This document shows, in pieces, positions 32,728 through 41,385 of a stretch of 64,000 nt of DNA. The first letter of the stretch is position 1, and every line of letters starts with the position of its first letter. The position numbers and the translations under genes were made by a program. Source of the stretch: Micromonospora radicis (GTDB lineage: Bacteria; Actinomycetota; Actinomycetes; Mycobacteriales; Micromonosporaceae); NCBI RefSeq assembly GCF_003583405.1, contig NZ_QXEC01000015.1, positions 62,001 through 126,000 on the forward strand, written 5' to 3'. The notes under the pieces were generated by a model, which did no database searches, was not told the DNA's origin, and was given only the letters and a program-made list of their open reading frames with translations.

Positions 32728-32787
32728 ATGAGCGAGCAGAACCCCCGGCCAGCGGCCGACGCGCAGCACCGGCGAGTACCGGCATGA
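32728..32787 (+). CDS. possible 19-residue upstream ORF coupled to mshD
   Basis: MSEQNPRPAADAQHRRVPA, whose TGA overlaps the mshD ATG (ATGA). The mshD start itself lacks a good ribosome-binding site, so coupling to this small ORF could deliver ribosomes. It could equally be chance or a remnant. No known peptide family. Confidence 0.35.
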   Translation: MSEQNPRPAADAQHRRVPA

Positions 32788-33710
32788 GCAGTACGGAGCC
32801 GACCGGCGACCAGGTCAGCCGCGCGAACCGGCTCGGCCCGGCGGAGAGCGCCGACGTTCTCGCCCTGGTCCGGGCGGCCGGCGACGCGGACGGCGCGGAC
32901 CCGGTCGACGAACACGTCCTGTTCCGCCTCCGCGACGAACAGGCGCCCGCGATCCACCTGCTCGCCCGCGCCGACGACGGAACGCTGACCGGGTACGCGC
33001 ATCTGGACACCACCGATCCCGCGAACGGCGTCGAGGTGGCGTTGGTGGTGCACCCGGCGTACCGGCGGCGGGGCAGCGGGCGGGCGCTGGCCCGAGGCGT
33101 ACTCGCCGCCGCCACCGGCCCGCTGCGCGGCTGGGCCCACGGCGACCATCCCTCGGCCGCGGCCCTGGCCGTGGACCTCGGCTTCCGCCGCGCCCGCGTG
33201 CTCTGGCAGCTGCGCCGCCCGCTCACCGCACCGTCGTCCGACCCGCGCCTGCCCGACGGGGTGACGCTGCGCGCGTTCCGACCCGGCGAGGACGACGCGG
33301 CCTGGCTGGCGTTGAACGCCCGGGCCTTCGCCGACCACCCGGAGCAGGGCCGGTGGACCGCCGACGACCTGCGGGTCCGGCTCGCCGAGCCGTGGTTCGA
33401 CCCGGCGGGCTTCCTGCTCGCCGTCGAGCCGGCGACCGGTCGGCTGCTCGGCTTCCACTGGACGAAGGTGCACGAGCGCCCCGGCTCGGCCCGCATCGGC
33501 GAGGTGTACGTACTCGGCGTGGACCCCTCCGCGCACGGCGGTGGGCTCGGCCGGGCGTTGACCACGGCCGGGCTCGCGTACCTGCGGGAACGGCGTGGAC
33601 TGGACCGGGTGATGCTCTACGTGGACGAGTCGAACACCGCCGCGGTGGCGCTCTACGAGCGGCTCGGTTTCGCCCGCTGGTCCGCCCACGTGAACTACCA
33701 ACTCGACTGA
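32784..33710 (+). CDS. mshD: mycothiol synthase
   Basis: A 308-residue protein made of two tandem GNAT domains. The N-terminal one (VHPAYRRRGSGRALARGV) and the active C-terminal one (EVYVLGVDPSAHGGGLGRAL ... LYVDESNTAAVALYERLGF) both show acetyl-CoA motif A. MshD acetylates the cysteine amine of Cys-GlcN-Ins in the last step of mycothiol synthesis. The highly conserved LLGFHWTKVHE and the C-terminal FARWSAHVNYQLD are family hallmarks. It establishes mycothiol as this organism's low-molecular-weight thiol. Confidence 0.95.
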   Translation: MSSTEPTGDQVSRANRLGPAESADVLALVRAAGDADGADPVDEHVLFRLRDEQAPAIHLLARADDGTLTGYAHLDTTDPANGVEVALVVHPAYRRRGSGRALARGVLAAATGPLRGWAHGDHPSAAALAVDLGFRRARVLWQLRRPLTAPSSDPRLPDGVTLRAFRPGEDDAAWLALNARAFADHPEQGRWTADDLRVRLAEPWFDPAGFLLAVEPATGRLLGFHWTKVHERPGSARIGEVYVLGVDPSAHGGGLGRALTTAGLAYLRERRGLDRVMLYVDESNTAAVALYERLGFARWSAHVNYQLD

Positions 33711-33715
33711 ACCGG

Positions 33716-33747
33716 CCGGGCCGGACGCGGGATCCGGTCCGGCCCGG
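33716..33747. terminator. 11-bp perfect hairpin between mshD and the Nudix gene
   Basis: CCGGGCCGGAC pairs with GTCCGGCCCGG across a 10-base loop, filling nearly the whole gap between convergent genes. A two-way terminator. Confidence 0.75.
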
Positions 33748-34578
33748 TCAGGGCAGGCGGAACCGGGGCCGATCCGGGTCGGCCAGGTCGAGCCGGGGGG
33801 TGATCGGGGTGCTCGCGTCCCGGGCCGTCGCCGCGACGGCCACCGCGGGCAGGTCCGGGTAGCCGGCCACCTCGCCGAGGGTGACCAGGGTGGGCGGCAG
33901 CATCTTCAACTCCGCGGCCTCGGCCCGGGCGCAGGCGTCCGCGGGACGGATCCAGAGCGTGTGGTCGGCCTCACCGGAGACGTCCCGGGTGCGCTGCCCC
34001 TCGGGCAGCAGGGCCAGGAAGAAGTACGTGTCGAACCGGCGCGGTTCGAACTCCGGGGTCACCCAGCGGCTCCAGGGCAGCAGTAGGTCTGACCGGAGGG
34101 TGAGCCCACGTCGGGCGAGCAGTTCGGCGAAACCGGTCCGGTGCTGCTCCAGGTCGGCGCGGGCGGCCTCCCAACCGGCGTCGCTGACGTCCCCGACGAT
34201 CCGGTCGGCGTCCGGGCCGGCGAGCAGCACCCCGGCCTCCTCGAAGACCTCGCGGGCCGCCGCGCAGACGACCGCCTGCGCGGCGGCCGGTCCCAGCCCG
34301 AGCCGGGCCGCCCAGACCGCCGGTTCGGGGCCCGCCCAGTCGACGTGGGTGGTGGAGTCCGACGGGTCGACCCCGCCGCCGGGGAAGGCGTACATGCCGC
34401 CGAACGCCATCGCGGCCACCCGGCGGATCAGGTACACCTCGAAGCCGGTACGGGCCGGACGCAGCAGCAGCACGGTGGCGGCCACCCGGGGCACCACGGG
34501 CGGGCCGCCGCCGGCCAGGTACCGGCGGGCGTGCTCCACCAGCGCGGGTGGCACCGGGAATCCGCGGTCGATCGTCAT
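33748..34578 (-). CDS. Nudix hydrolase (NUDT7/19-like)
   Basis: A 276-residue Nudix protein. GGMYAFPGGGVDPSD and AAAREVFEEAGVLL form the Nudix box, but with an ~35-residue insertion between the GG and the RE...EE parts, as in the NUDT19/RP2-like subgroup. WVTPEFEPRRFDTYFFLALLP is typical of that subgroup, whose eukaryotic members act on CoA esters. The bacterial substrate is not known. Confidence 0.88.
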   Translation of the reverse strand: MTIDRGFPVPPALVEHARRYLAGGGPPVVPRVAATVLLLRPARTGFEVYLIRRVAAMAFGGMYAFPGGGVDPSDSTTHVDWAGPEPAVWAARLGLGPAAAQAVVCAAAREVFEEAGVLLAGPDADRIVGDVSDAGWEAARADLEQHRTGFAELLARRGLTLRSDLLLPWSRWVTPEFEPRRFDTYFFLALLPEGQRTRDVSGEADHTLWIRPADACARAEAAELKMLPPTLVTLGEVAGYPDLPAVAVAATARDASTPITPRLDLADPDRPRFRLP

Positions 34579-34678
34579 GCGCCGAGACTAGTGCGGGCGT
34601 GATGTCCCGAAGCCGGCCTGGTCCCGACCCGTGGGTCGACGGTACGGCGCCTTGGTGATCTTCGGTAGCGTCCACGCC

Positions 34679-35647
34679 ATGACTCGTTGGGGCATCCTGG
34701 CCACCGGACACATCGCCGCCCGCTTCGCCGAGGACCTCCGGCTGGTGCCGGGGGCCGAACTGGTCGCGGTCGGCTCACGTACCGCCGAGACCGCCGAACG
34801 CTTCGCCGAGCGGCACGGCGCGTCCCGGGCGTACGGCTCCTGGGCGGAACTGGCCGCGGACAGCGACCTGGACGTCGTCTACGTCGCCACCCCGCACGCC
34901 GCCCACTACGAGGCGGCCCGGACCTGCCTCGCCGCCGGTCGCTCGGTGCTGCTGGAGAAGCCGTTCACCCTCGACCTGGCCACCAGTACCGAACTGGTCG
35001 ACACCGCCCGCGCCGCCGGGGTCTTCCTGATGGAGGCCATGTGGATGCGCTGCAACCCGCTGATCCTGCGGGTCGGCGAGCTGATCGCGGACGGCGCGAT
35101 CGGTACGGTGACCAGTCTCCGGGCCGACTTCGGCGTCGCCGGGCCGTTCCCGCCGGAGCACCGGATGCGGGCCCGGGCCCTCGGCGGTGGCGCGCTGCTG
35201 GACCTGGGGATCTATCCGGTGAGCCTGGCGCACCTGCTGCTCGGCGTACCGCAGCAGGTGCGGTCGTGGGCCAAACTCGGCCCGGAGGGTACGGATGAGA
35301 ACACCGGCCTGGTCTTCGGGTACGACTCGGGGGCGGTGGCCACGCTGAGCTGCGGCATGGTGGGCGCCACCGGGCTCACCGCCTCGGTCACCGGTACCAC
35401 CGGGCGGATCGACCTGCCCGAGCCGTTCTTCCGGCCGGGCTCGTTCACCCTGCACCGGGCCGACGCGGAGCCGGAGACGGTCACCGCCGAGCTGGTCGGT
35501 TCGGGCTACCAGTACGAGGCGATCGAGGTGCAGCGCTGCCTGGCCGAGGGGCTGACCGAGAGTCCCCGGGTGCCGCATTCGGCCACCCTGGAGATCATGG
35601 CGCTGCTCGACGAGATCCGCGCCCAGATCGGCGTCTCGTACCTCTGA
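34679..35647 (+). CDS. Gfo/Idh/MocA-family oxidoreductase
   Basis: A 322-residue NAD(P)-dependent dehydrogenase starting at the ATG (MTRWGILATGHIAARFAEDL), where the Rossmann glycines are. VLLEKPFTLD carries the conserved EKP motif with catalytic Lys, and GALLDLGIYPVSLAHLLLG the conserved D...G...H helix of the C-terminal domain. Related to dihydrodiol or sugar dehydrogenases. Single gene ending at a strong terminator. Confidence 0.9.
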   Translation: MTRWGILATGHIAARFAEDLRLVPGAELVAVGSRTAETAERFAERHGASRAYGSWAELAADSDLDVVYVATPHAAHYEAARTCLAAGRSVLLEKPFTLDLATSTELVDTARAAGVFLMEAMWMRCNPLILRVGELIADGAIGTVTSLRADFGVAGPFPPEHRMRARALGGGALLDLGIYPVSLAHLLLGVPQQVRSWAKLGPEGTDENTGLVFGYDSGAVATLSCGMVGATGLTASVTGTTGRIDLPEPFFRPGSFTLHRADAEPETVTAELVGSGYQYEAIEVQRCLAEGLTESPRVPHSATLEIMALLDEIRAQIGVSYL

Positions 35648-35667
35648 GTCGCCGTCGTAGACAAGGA

Positions 35668-35700
35668 CCCCCGGCACGACGCCTCGCGTCGTACCGGGGG
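35668..35700. terminator. 14-bp hairpin between convergent genes
   Basis: CCCCCGGCACGACG pairs with CGTCGTACCGGGGG (one mismatch) across a CCTCG loop. It separates the oxidoreductase from the Pit transporter gene on the other strand. Confidence 0.8.
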
Positions 35701-35714
35701 CCGTTGCTCACCCC

Positions 35715-36719
35715 TCAGCCGAAGAGGGGGCGGACCACGAAGTACATCAGGGCGCCGATCGAGCCGGCGGCCGGGAACGTCAGGATCCAGGCGCCGACGA
35801 TGTTGCCGGCCACCCCCCACCGCACGGCGGAGAGCCGCTTGGTGGCACCGACACCCATGATCGCCGAGGTGATCGTGTGGGTGGTCGAGATCGGGGCGCC
35901 GAGGACCAGCGCGTTGAAGTAGAGCACGCCGCTGGCCACGGTCTCGGCCGCGAAGCCCTCCGGCGGACGCAGGTCGATGATCTTCCGGCCGAGGGTACGG
36001 ATGATCCGCCAACCACCGGCGTAGGTGCCCGCTGCGAGCACCGCGGCAGAGGTCCAGAACGCCCACTCCGGGATGTAGGTGGCGTCCTCCTGGTAGCCGC
36101 CGACGAAGAGGGCGAGGACCACGATGCCGATGGTCTTGGCCGCGTCCTGCATGCCGTGGCCGACCGACATGGCCGCGGCCGAGGCGGTCTGGGCCCAGCG
36201 GAAGCCCCGGTTCAGCTTGCCCGGCTGCCCGTTCCGGAAGATCCACTGAACCGCGATCATCACGATGTAGCCGAGCACGAAACCGACCATCGGCGACAGG
36301 ATCATCGGAATGATCACGCTCTCGCCGATGCCGGTCCAGAGCACGGTGCCGGAGGCGGCGACGGTCGAGCCGACCAGGCCGCCGATCAGGGCATGCGAGG
36401 ACGACGAGGGCAGCCCGAAGTACCAGGTGATGATGTTCCAGGTGATCGCGCCGATCACCCCGGCGAAGACGATGCCGAGGCTGGACACGCCCGGCGGCAG
36501 TTCGACCAGGCCGCTGCCGACGGTCTTGGCCACCTCGGCGCCGAAGTGGGCGCCGATGAAGTTGCCGACCGCGGCCATGGCCAGGGCGACCCGGGGTGTG
36601 AGCGCCCGGGTGGAGATGCTGGTCGCGATCGCGTTGGCGGCGTCGTGGAAGCCGTTGGTGTAGTCGAACACCAGGGCCACCCCGATCACCGCCAACACGG
36701 CGATGAGCTCGGGACTCAC
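35715..36719 (-). CDS. low-affinity inorganic phosphate transporter (Pit)
   Basis: A 334-residue PiT-family symporter with ~10 transmembrane helices. The two inverted signature motifs are FDYTNGFHDAANAIATSIST near the N-terminus and VLGAPISTTHTITSAIMGVG near the C-terminus. GLPSSSSHALIGGLVG is a third conserved stretch. It takes up phosphate, often as a metal-phosphate complex. The DUF47 accessory gene lies 4 bases upstream on the same strand and PPK2 before that, forming a phosphate uptake and storage block. Confidence 0.94.
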   Translation of the reverse strand: MSPELIAVLAVIGVALVFDYTNGFHDAANAIATSISTRALTPRVALAMAAVGNFIGAHFGAEVAKTVGSGLVELPPGVSSLGIVFAGVIGAITWNIITWYFGLPSSSSHALIGGLVGSTVAASGTVLWTGIGESVIIPMILSPMVGFVLGYIVMIAVQWIFRNGQPGKLNRGFRWAQTASAAAMSVGHGMQDAAKTIGIVVLALFVGGYQEDATYIPEWAFWTSAAVLAAGTYAGGWRIIRTLGRKIIDLRPPEGFAAETVASGVLYFNALVLGAPISTTHTITSAIMGVGATKRLSAVRWGVAGNIVGAWILTFPAAGSIGALMYFVVRPLFG

Positions 36720-36723
36720 AGGA

Positions 36724-37350
36724 TCAGGACTCCTTGACCGCGATGGTCTCGACGGTGTTGGCCACGTGCTCGAAGGCGTCGCAGGCGGCTTCCAACTCGT
36801 CGGCGACCTCCTTCATCTTCAGCACGGTCAACGCGTCGTACTCACCGGAGAAGAGCCGGACCAGCAGCATCCGGTACGCCTGGTCGCCGTCGTTCTCCAG
36901 CCGGTTGATCTCGATCCAGTAGTCCTCGAGATCCTTCATCGACTTCAGCCGGGGCATCGCCTCGGCGGTCAGTCGCGCCTGCTGGTCCAACACGTGCACC
37001 AGCTCGTGCATCTCGCGGGGCAGCGACGGCAGCTTGGTCAGCCCGTAGAGGTAGAGCAGGTTGCCCACCGCCTCCAGGTGGTCCATCACGTCGTCCAGCA
37101 GCGAGCCGAGACGGTAGATGTCCTCCCGGTCGAAGGGGGTGACGAAGGTCGAGTTGATCTTCTTGAACAGGTCGTGGGTGATCTGGTCGCTGTCGTGTTC
37201 GACCTCGGTCAGCCGCTCACTGATCGACTGCACCTCGACGTCGGGCAGGGCGAGCTCGTTCAGCAGCTCGGTACCCCGGACCAGGTTCTGCGCGGCCCTG
37301 GTGAAGAGCTCGTAGAAGGCGCCCTCGTTGGGGCGGAAGGAAAACCTCAC
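36724..37350 (-). CDS. DUF47/PhoU-like Pit accessory protein
   Basis: A 208-residue all-helical protein of the DUF47 (TIGR00153) family, related to PhoU: LTEVEHDSDQITHDLFKKIN and RLENDGDQAYRMLLVRLFSG carry the repeated E/DxxxD metal-binding signature. Such proteins are encoded with Pit transporters and regulate their activity. It is 4 bases from the pit start. Confidence 0.92.
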   Translation of the reverse strand: MRFSFRPNEGAFYELFTRAAQNLVRGTELLNELALPDVEVQSISERLTEVEHDSDQITHDLFKKINSTFVTPFDREDIYRLGSLLDDVMDHLEAVGNLLYLYGLTKLPSLPREMHELVHVLDQQARLTAEAMPRLKSMKDLEDYWIEINRLENDGDQAYRMLLVRLFSGEYDALTVLKMKEVADELEAACDAFEHVANTVETIAVKES

Positions 37351-37481
37351 AGCACGGACCTCGTCGTGTCGGTGGAAGGGGTGTCAGCGCGCTGTCCGGC
37401 GCCCTGCTGAGGGAATGCTAGGGAACCCCCGGACCGACGATTCGGCGGCCCACCCCTGGCCAGGTGTCATTCACCGCTCGT

Positions 37482-38444
37482 TCAACTTCTGTTCACCTTC
37501 ACCGGCCCCGCTGTCCCCAGCAGTCGCTCTCGTTCCCGGGCGATGTCGAAATCGGCCGGTGGATACCCGAGAGCGAGAGTGTCGAACGTCTCACGCAGCA
37601 GGTGCGCCACCGCCCAGTCCCGGTACCACTTGCGGTCCGCCGGCACCACGTACCAGGGCGCGACGTCCGTGCCGGAGCGACCGAGCAGGTCACCGTACGC
37701 GACCTGGTAGTCGTCCCAGCGGGCACGGGCGTCGACGTCGGACGGGTGGTACTTCCAGTGCTTCGTCGGGTCGTCCAGCCGGGCCAGCAACCGCCGGGCC
37801 TGCTCACCGTACGAGATGTGCAGGAAGACCTTGACCAGCCGCACCCCGGCGCCGGTCAGCTCCCGCTCGAAGTCCTCGATCTCGGCGTACCGGGGCCGCC
37901 AGACCTGCTCCGGCGCCTCGGCCTGCACCCGGGGCACCAGGATGTCCTCGTAGTGCGAACGGTTGAAGACACCGAGGCAGCCCGGCGGCGGGAGGGCGCG
38001 CCGGATCCGCCACAGGAAGTGGTGCTCCAGTTCCTCGGCGCTCGGCGGACCGAACGACCGGATGTGCACGCCGAGCGGGTTCATCGCGCCGACCACCCGC
38101 TTGATCGTCCCGTCCTTGCCGCCGCAGTCCATCGCCTGGAGCACCAACAACACCCGCTGCCCGGCCGTCGGGTCGGCCTTCGCCCCGGCGAACAGCATCT
38201 CCTGTTGGCGGGCCAACCCGGCACCGACCAGTTCCACCTGCCGGCGCGCCCAGCCCTTGCGCTGCGGCCCGGTCAGCCGCGCGTCCGGGAGTCCGGGGGT
38301 GGACCGGGGGTCGACCGCCGCGAGGTCGACCGCCGCCCCGGGCGCCACCCTCAGCAGCTCGCGTACCGGGCCGCCGACCGGCTGAGCAACCTCCCCAGGG
38401 CCGCCGACCGGCGACACCCGAGCCTGTCCAGCGTCGTGCTCCAT
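37482..38444 (-). CDS. ppk2: polyphosphate kinase 2 family protein
   Basis: A 320-residue PPK2-family polyphosphate:nucleotide phosphotransferase. LVLQAMDCGGKDGTIKRV is the Walker A region, GVFNRSHYEDILVPRV Walker B, and KHWKYHPSDVDARARWDDYQ the lid-like segment. It moves phosphate between polyphosphate and nucleotides; this length is typical of enzymes that use AMP or ADP. The first ~55 residues are low-complexity. It lies upstream of DUF47-Pit on the same strand. Confidence 0.92.
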   Translation of the reverse strand: MEHDAGQARVSPVGGPGEVAQPVGGPVRELLRVAPGAAVDLAAVDPRSTPGLPDARLTGPQRKGWARRQVELVGAGLARQQEMLFAGAKADPTAGQRVLLVLQAMDCGGKDGTIKRVVGAMNPLGVHIRSFGPPSAEELEHHFLWRIRRALPPPGCLGVFNRSHYEDILVPRVQAEAPEQVWRPRYAEIEDFERELTGAGVRLVKVFLHISYGEQARRLLARLDDPTKHWKYHPSDVDARARWDDYQVAYGDLLGRSGTDVAPWYVVPADRKWYRDWAVAHLLRETFDTLALGYPPADFDIARERERLLGTAGPVKVNRS

Positions 38445-38530
38445 CGGTGCATCATCACCCGCCACGCGCCGCCGCGCTGGACTCGGCGCCCGGGACGGCG
38501 CGAACGGCCGGATCAGACCACCGGCCCGGT

Positions 38531-39037
38531 TCAGACCACCAGGGCGAGCCACTTGCGGTACGAGGTGGCGAAGGGTTCGGTGCCGTCGCCGAGCGCACCG
38601 AGCAGCCAGCGCGCCGCCGCCTCGGCCTCGACCACCAGATCGTCCGGGTAGCCGTACCGGGCCCGGTGCTCGGCGAACTCGTCCTCGTCCCGCAACTCGA
38701 CCAGCCCGGTCTCCCGACGACGAACCACGTCCAGATCCAGGTCGATCAGGTGCACGGTGTCCGCACCCTCCCACCGGGCCGGGCTGGCGATGTCGCAGTA
38801 GACCTCGCTGGTGCGCGGCGGAGGGTTGAACATGCCGGTCCACCAGGCGTGGTGTGGCACCAGCAACACGAAGGGGATCTGCTCCACCGAAGGCCGTCCG
38901 TGGTAGACGGAGCTGGTGCCGGCCGGTACACCGAGCCAGACACCGAGGTCGTCCTCGGCCAGCCGACGGGCCGGGTAGTCGCGGTGGGCGCTGCCGTCGT
39001 ACTTGCGGTAGATCACACGGACCACGTCGCTCGGCAT
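38531..39037 (-). CDS. DUF402 protein
   Basis: A 168-residue DUF402 protein. The core motif is YCDIASPARWEGADTVHLIDLDLDVV, with the Asp cluster that binds metal in the characterised nucleoside di/triphosphatase Ntdp and the related FomD/Sa1684 proteins. PFVLLVPHHAWWTGMF precedes it. Phosphatase activity is therefore plausible but not certain. A GTG nine bases upstream is an alternative start. Confidence 0.82.
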   Translation of the reverse strand: MPSDVVRVIYRKYDGSAHRDYPARRLAEDDLGVWLGVPAGTSSVYHGRPSVEQIPFVLLVPHHAWWTGMFNPPPRTSEVYCDIASPARWEGADTVHLIDLDLDVVRRRETGLVELRDEDEFAEHRARYGYPDDLVVEAEAAARWLLGALGDGTEPFATSYRKWLALVV

Positions 39038-39173
39038 GAGTCGCACCCTAGCCGATTCCGCCCATCCGCCGCCGTCAGGAAGTTACCGGACGGCGGGGAC
39101 GGTATCTCGCGGTGTCACCGCAACACGGCCGATCGGTGCGGCCGGCGTCGGCCCCGGCGGGTACCGTGCCACG

Positions 39174-41327
39174 GTGACCCCGCCCCGCAGCGCCACCGGC
39201 TCCACCCCGACCCGCGCCAAGGTCCGGCGGCGGGGTGACCGGCCCAGCGGAGCCGAGCTGTTGGGCGCCGCGGTCGGTGCGGTTCCCGGCGGCGCCGAGC
39301 GCCCCGGCCAGCAGCAGATGGCCACGGCGATCGAGGAGTGCGTGGCCGCCCGCGAGCACCTGCTGGTGCAGGCGGGCACCGGCACCGGCAAGTCGCTGGC
39401 GTACCTCGCCCCGGCGCTCACCGTCGACGGGCCGGTGGTGGTCTCCACCGCCACCCTGGCGTTGCAGTCGCAGCTGGTCGAGCACGACCTGCCCCGGCTG
39501 GCCGACGCCGTCGAGCCGCTGCTCGGGCGGCGACCGACGTTCGCTGTGCTCAAGGGCCGGCACCACTACCTGTGCCTGGCCCGGTTGGAGAACTCCTCGG
39601 AGGACGAACCGACCGACACCCTCTTCGACGCACCGGCCGAGCGGCCCGGTGGCGGCACCCGGTGGCTCGGCGAGGCGGGCCGGCTCGGCAAGCAGATCCA
39701 ACGCCTGCGGGACTGGGCGCTGGAGACCGACACCGGTGACCGCGACGAGCTGGATCCGGGCGTCGACGACCAGGCCTGGCGGTTGGTCTCGATGCCCGCC
39801 CGGGAGTGCGTGGGCGCGGCCCGCTGCCCGTACGGCGCGGAGTGCTTCGCGGAGGCGTCCCGGGCGCGGGCCCGCGAGGCGGACATCGTGGTGACCAACC
39901 ACAGCCTGCTCGCGGTCGACATGCTCGCCGGGCGGCACATCGTCCCGCCGCACAAGCTGCTCGTCGTGGACGAGGCGCACGAACTGGCCGACCGGGTCTC
40001 CTCGGCGGCACAGGCGGAACTCACCCCGGAGTTGATCGACCGGTCCGCCCGCCGGGCCCGGCCGTTGCTGCGCCCGGAGACGGCCGAGGCGCTGACCGCG
40101 GCCGGTGACGCCCTCGCGGTCGGGCTGGCCGAGGCCCCCGTCGGGCGGATCACCAGTGGCCTGCCCGCTCCGTTGCGGGAGTCGTGCACGCTGCTCGACG
40201 CCGCGACCCGCGCGGCGCTGGACGGCATCGGCGACATCAAGGCCGACGATCCCGACCCGGTCCGCAAGCAGCAGGCCAAGGCGGTCCTCGACGAACTCTC
40301 CAGCACCGCCCAGCGGCTGTTGGAGGAGGCGGAGCACGACGTGGCCTGGGTGGACCGCAACGACGCCAGCGGGCGACGGGCCCTGGTGGTGGCACCGCTC
40401 TCGGTCGCCGGCACCCTCGCCACCCACCTGTACGACGAGCGGACGGTGGTCGCCACCTCGGCCACCCTGGCGCTGGGCGGCCGCTTCGACACGGTGGCCC
40501 GGGCCCTGGGCCTGGAGGCGCCGACGCCCACCCCGCCGTCGCCGGCCGCCGCCGCCCTCGCCGCCGCCAGCGAGCGGCCCGGCCGAGCCGTCGGTGGTGA
40601 CGCCCCCGCCGCGACCGCCGGCGCCGACCACGGTGTCCGGGCCGGCGAGTCCGGGCCGGGTTGGCGTTCCCTGGACGTCGGTTCCCCGTTCGACTACCCG
40701 CGCCAGGGCATCCTCTACGTGGCCGCGCACCTGCCCCGTCCCAGCGTCTCCGGGCTGCCCGACGCGGCCGGCGAGGAACTGCTCGAACTGGTCACCGCGC
40801 TCGGCGGTCGTACCCTCGGGTTGTTCTCCTCCCGGCGGGCCGCCACCCAGGCCGCCGAGCTGTTGCGGGCGCGCACCGACCTGCCCGTTCTCCTGCAGGG
40901 CGAGGAGGCGCTGCCGCTGCTGGTACGCCGCTTCCGCGAGGACCGGTCGAGCTGCCTGTTCGGCGTGATGTCCCTGTGGCAGGGGGTGGACGTGCCGGGC
41001 GACTCCTGCCAGCTCGTCGTCATCGACCGGCTGCCCTTCCCGCGGCCGGACGAGCCACTCGCCGCCGCGCGGGCCGCGGCCGTCGACGCGAACGGCGGCT
41101 CGGGGTTCGCCGCCGTCAGCGTGCCCATCGCCGCGGTCCGGCTGGCCCAGGGCGTCGGCCGCCTGATCCGCGCCACCGGTGACCGTGGTGTGGTGGCCGT
41201 GCTCGACTCCCGGCTGGAGTCCGCCCGCGGCTACGGCCCCTTCCTGCGCCGCTCGCTCCCACCGTTCTGGTACACCACCCGTCCCGAGGTGGTCCGGGGT
41301 GCGCTGACCCGGCTCGCCGACACCTGA
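39174..41327 (+). CDS. DinG-like ATP-dependent DNA helicase
   Basis: A 717-residue XPD/DinG-family superfamily 2 helicase from GTG 39174. Motif I is QAGTGTGKSLAYLAPAL, motif II VVDEAHEL (DEAH). Four Cys for a 4Fe-4S cluster are seen in HHYLCLAR, ECVGAARCPYGAECF. Motif VI is in AVRLAQGVGRLIRATGDRGV. An Ala/Pro/Gly-rich, probably disordered ~45-residue insertion (PTPTPPSPAAAALAAASERP region, ~450-490) is unusual. It likely resolves R-loops or damaged DNA, as DinG does. Confidence 0.93.
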   Translation: MTPPRSATGSTPTRAKVRRRGDRPSGAELLGAAVGAVPGGAERPGQQQMATAIEECVAAREHLLVQAGTGTGKSLAYLAPALTVDGPVVVSTATLALQSQLVEHDLPRLADAVEPLLGRRPTFAVLKGRHHYLCLARLENSSEDEPTDTLFDAPAERPGGGTRWLGEAGRLGKQIQRLRDWALETDTGDRDELDPGVDDQAWRLVSMPARECVGAARCPYGAECFAEASRARAREADIVVTNHSLLAVDMLAGRHIVPPHKLLVVDEAHELADRVSSAAQAELTPELIDRSARRARPLLRPETAEALTAAGDALAVGLAEAPVGRITSGLPAPLRESCTLLDAATRAALDGIGDIKADDPDPVRKQQAKAVLDELSSTAQRLLEEAEHDVAWVDRNDASGRRALVVAPLSVAGTLATHLYDERTVVATSATLALGGRFDTVARALGLEAPTPTPPSPAAAALAAASERPGRAVGGDAPAATAGADHGVRAGESGPGWRSLDVGSPFDYPRQGILYVAAHLPRPSVSGLPDAAGEELLELVTALGGRTLGLFSSRRAATQAAELLRARTDLPVLLQGEEALPLLVRRFREDRSSCLFGVMSLWQGVDVPGDSCQLVVIDRLPFPRPDEPLAAARAAAVDANGGSGFAAVSVPIAAVRLAQGVGRLIRATGDRGVVAVLDSRLESARGYGPFLRRSLPPFWYTTRPEVVRGALTRLADT

Positions 41328-41385
41328 GGCGCACCGTCCCTGCTCGCGGGCACCGGTCGGTCGTCGCCCCGGGCGGCGGGGTGGG

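Noticed and set aside
39036..39173. Longer N-terminus for the DinG-like helicase
   Set aside because: It would begin on the opposite strand of the DUF402 start and adds only low-complexity residues; GTG 39174 fits better.
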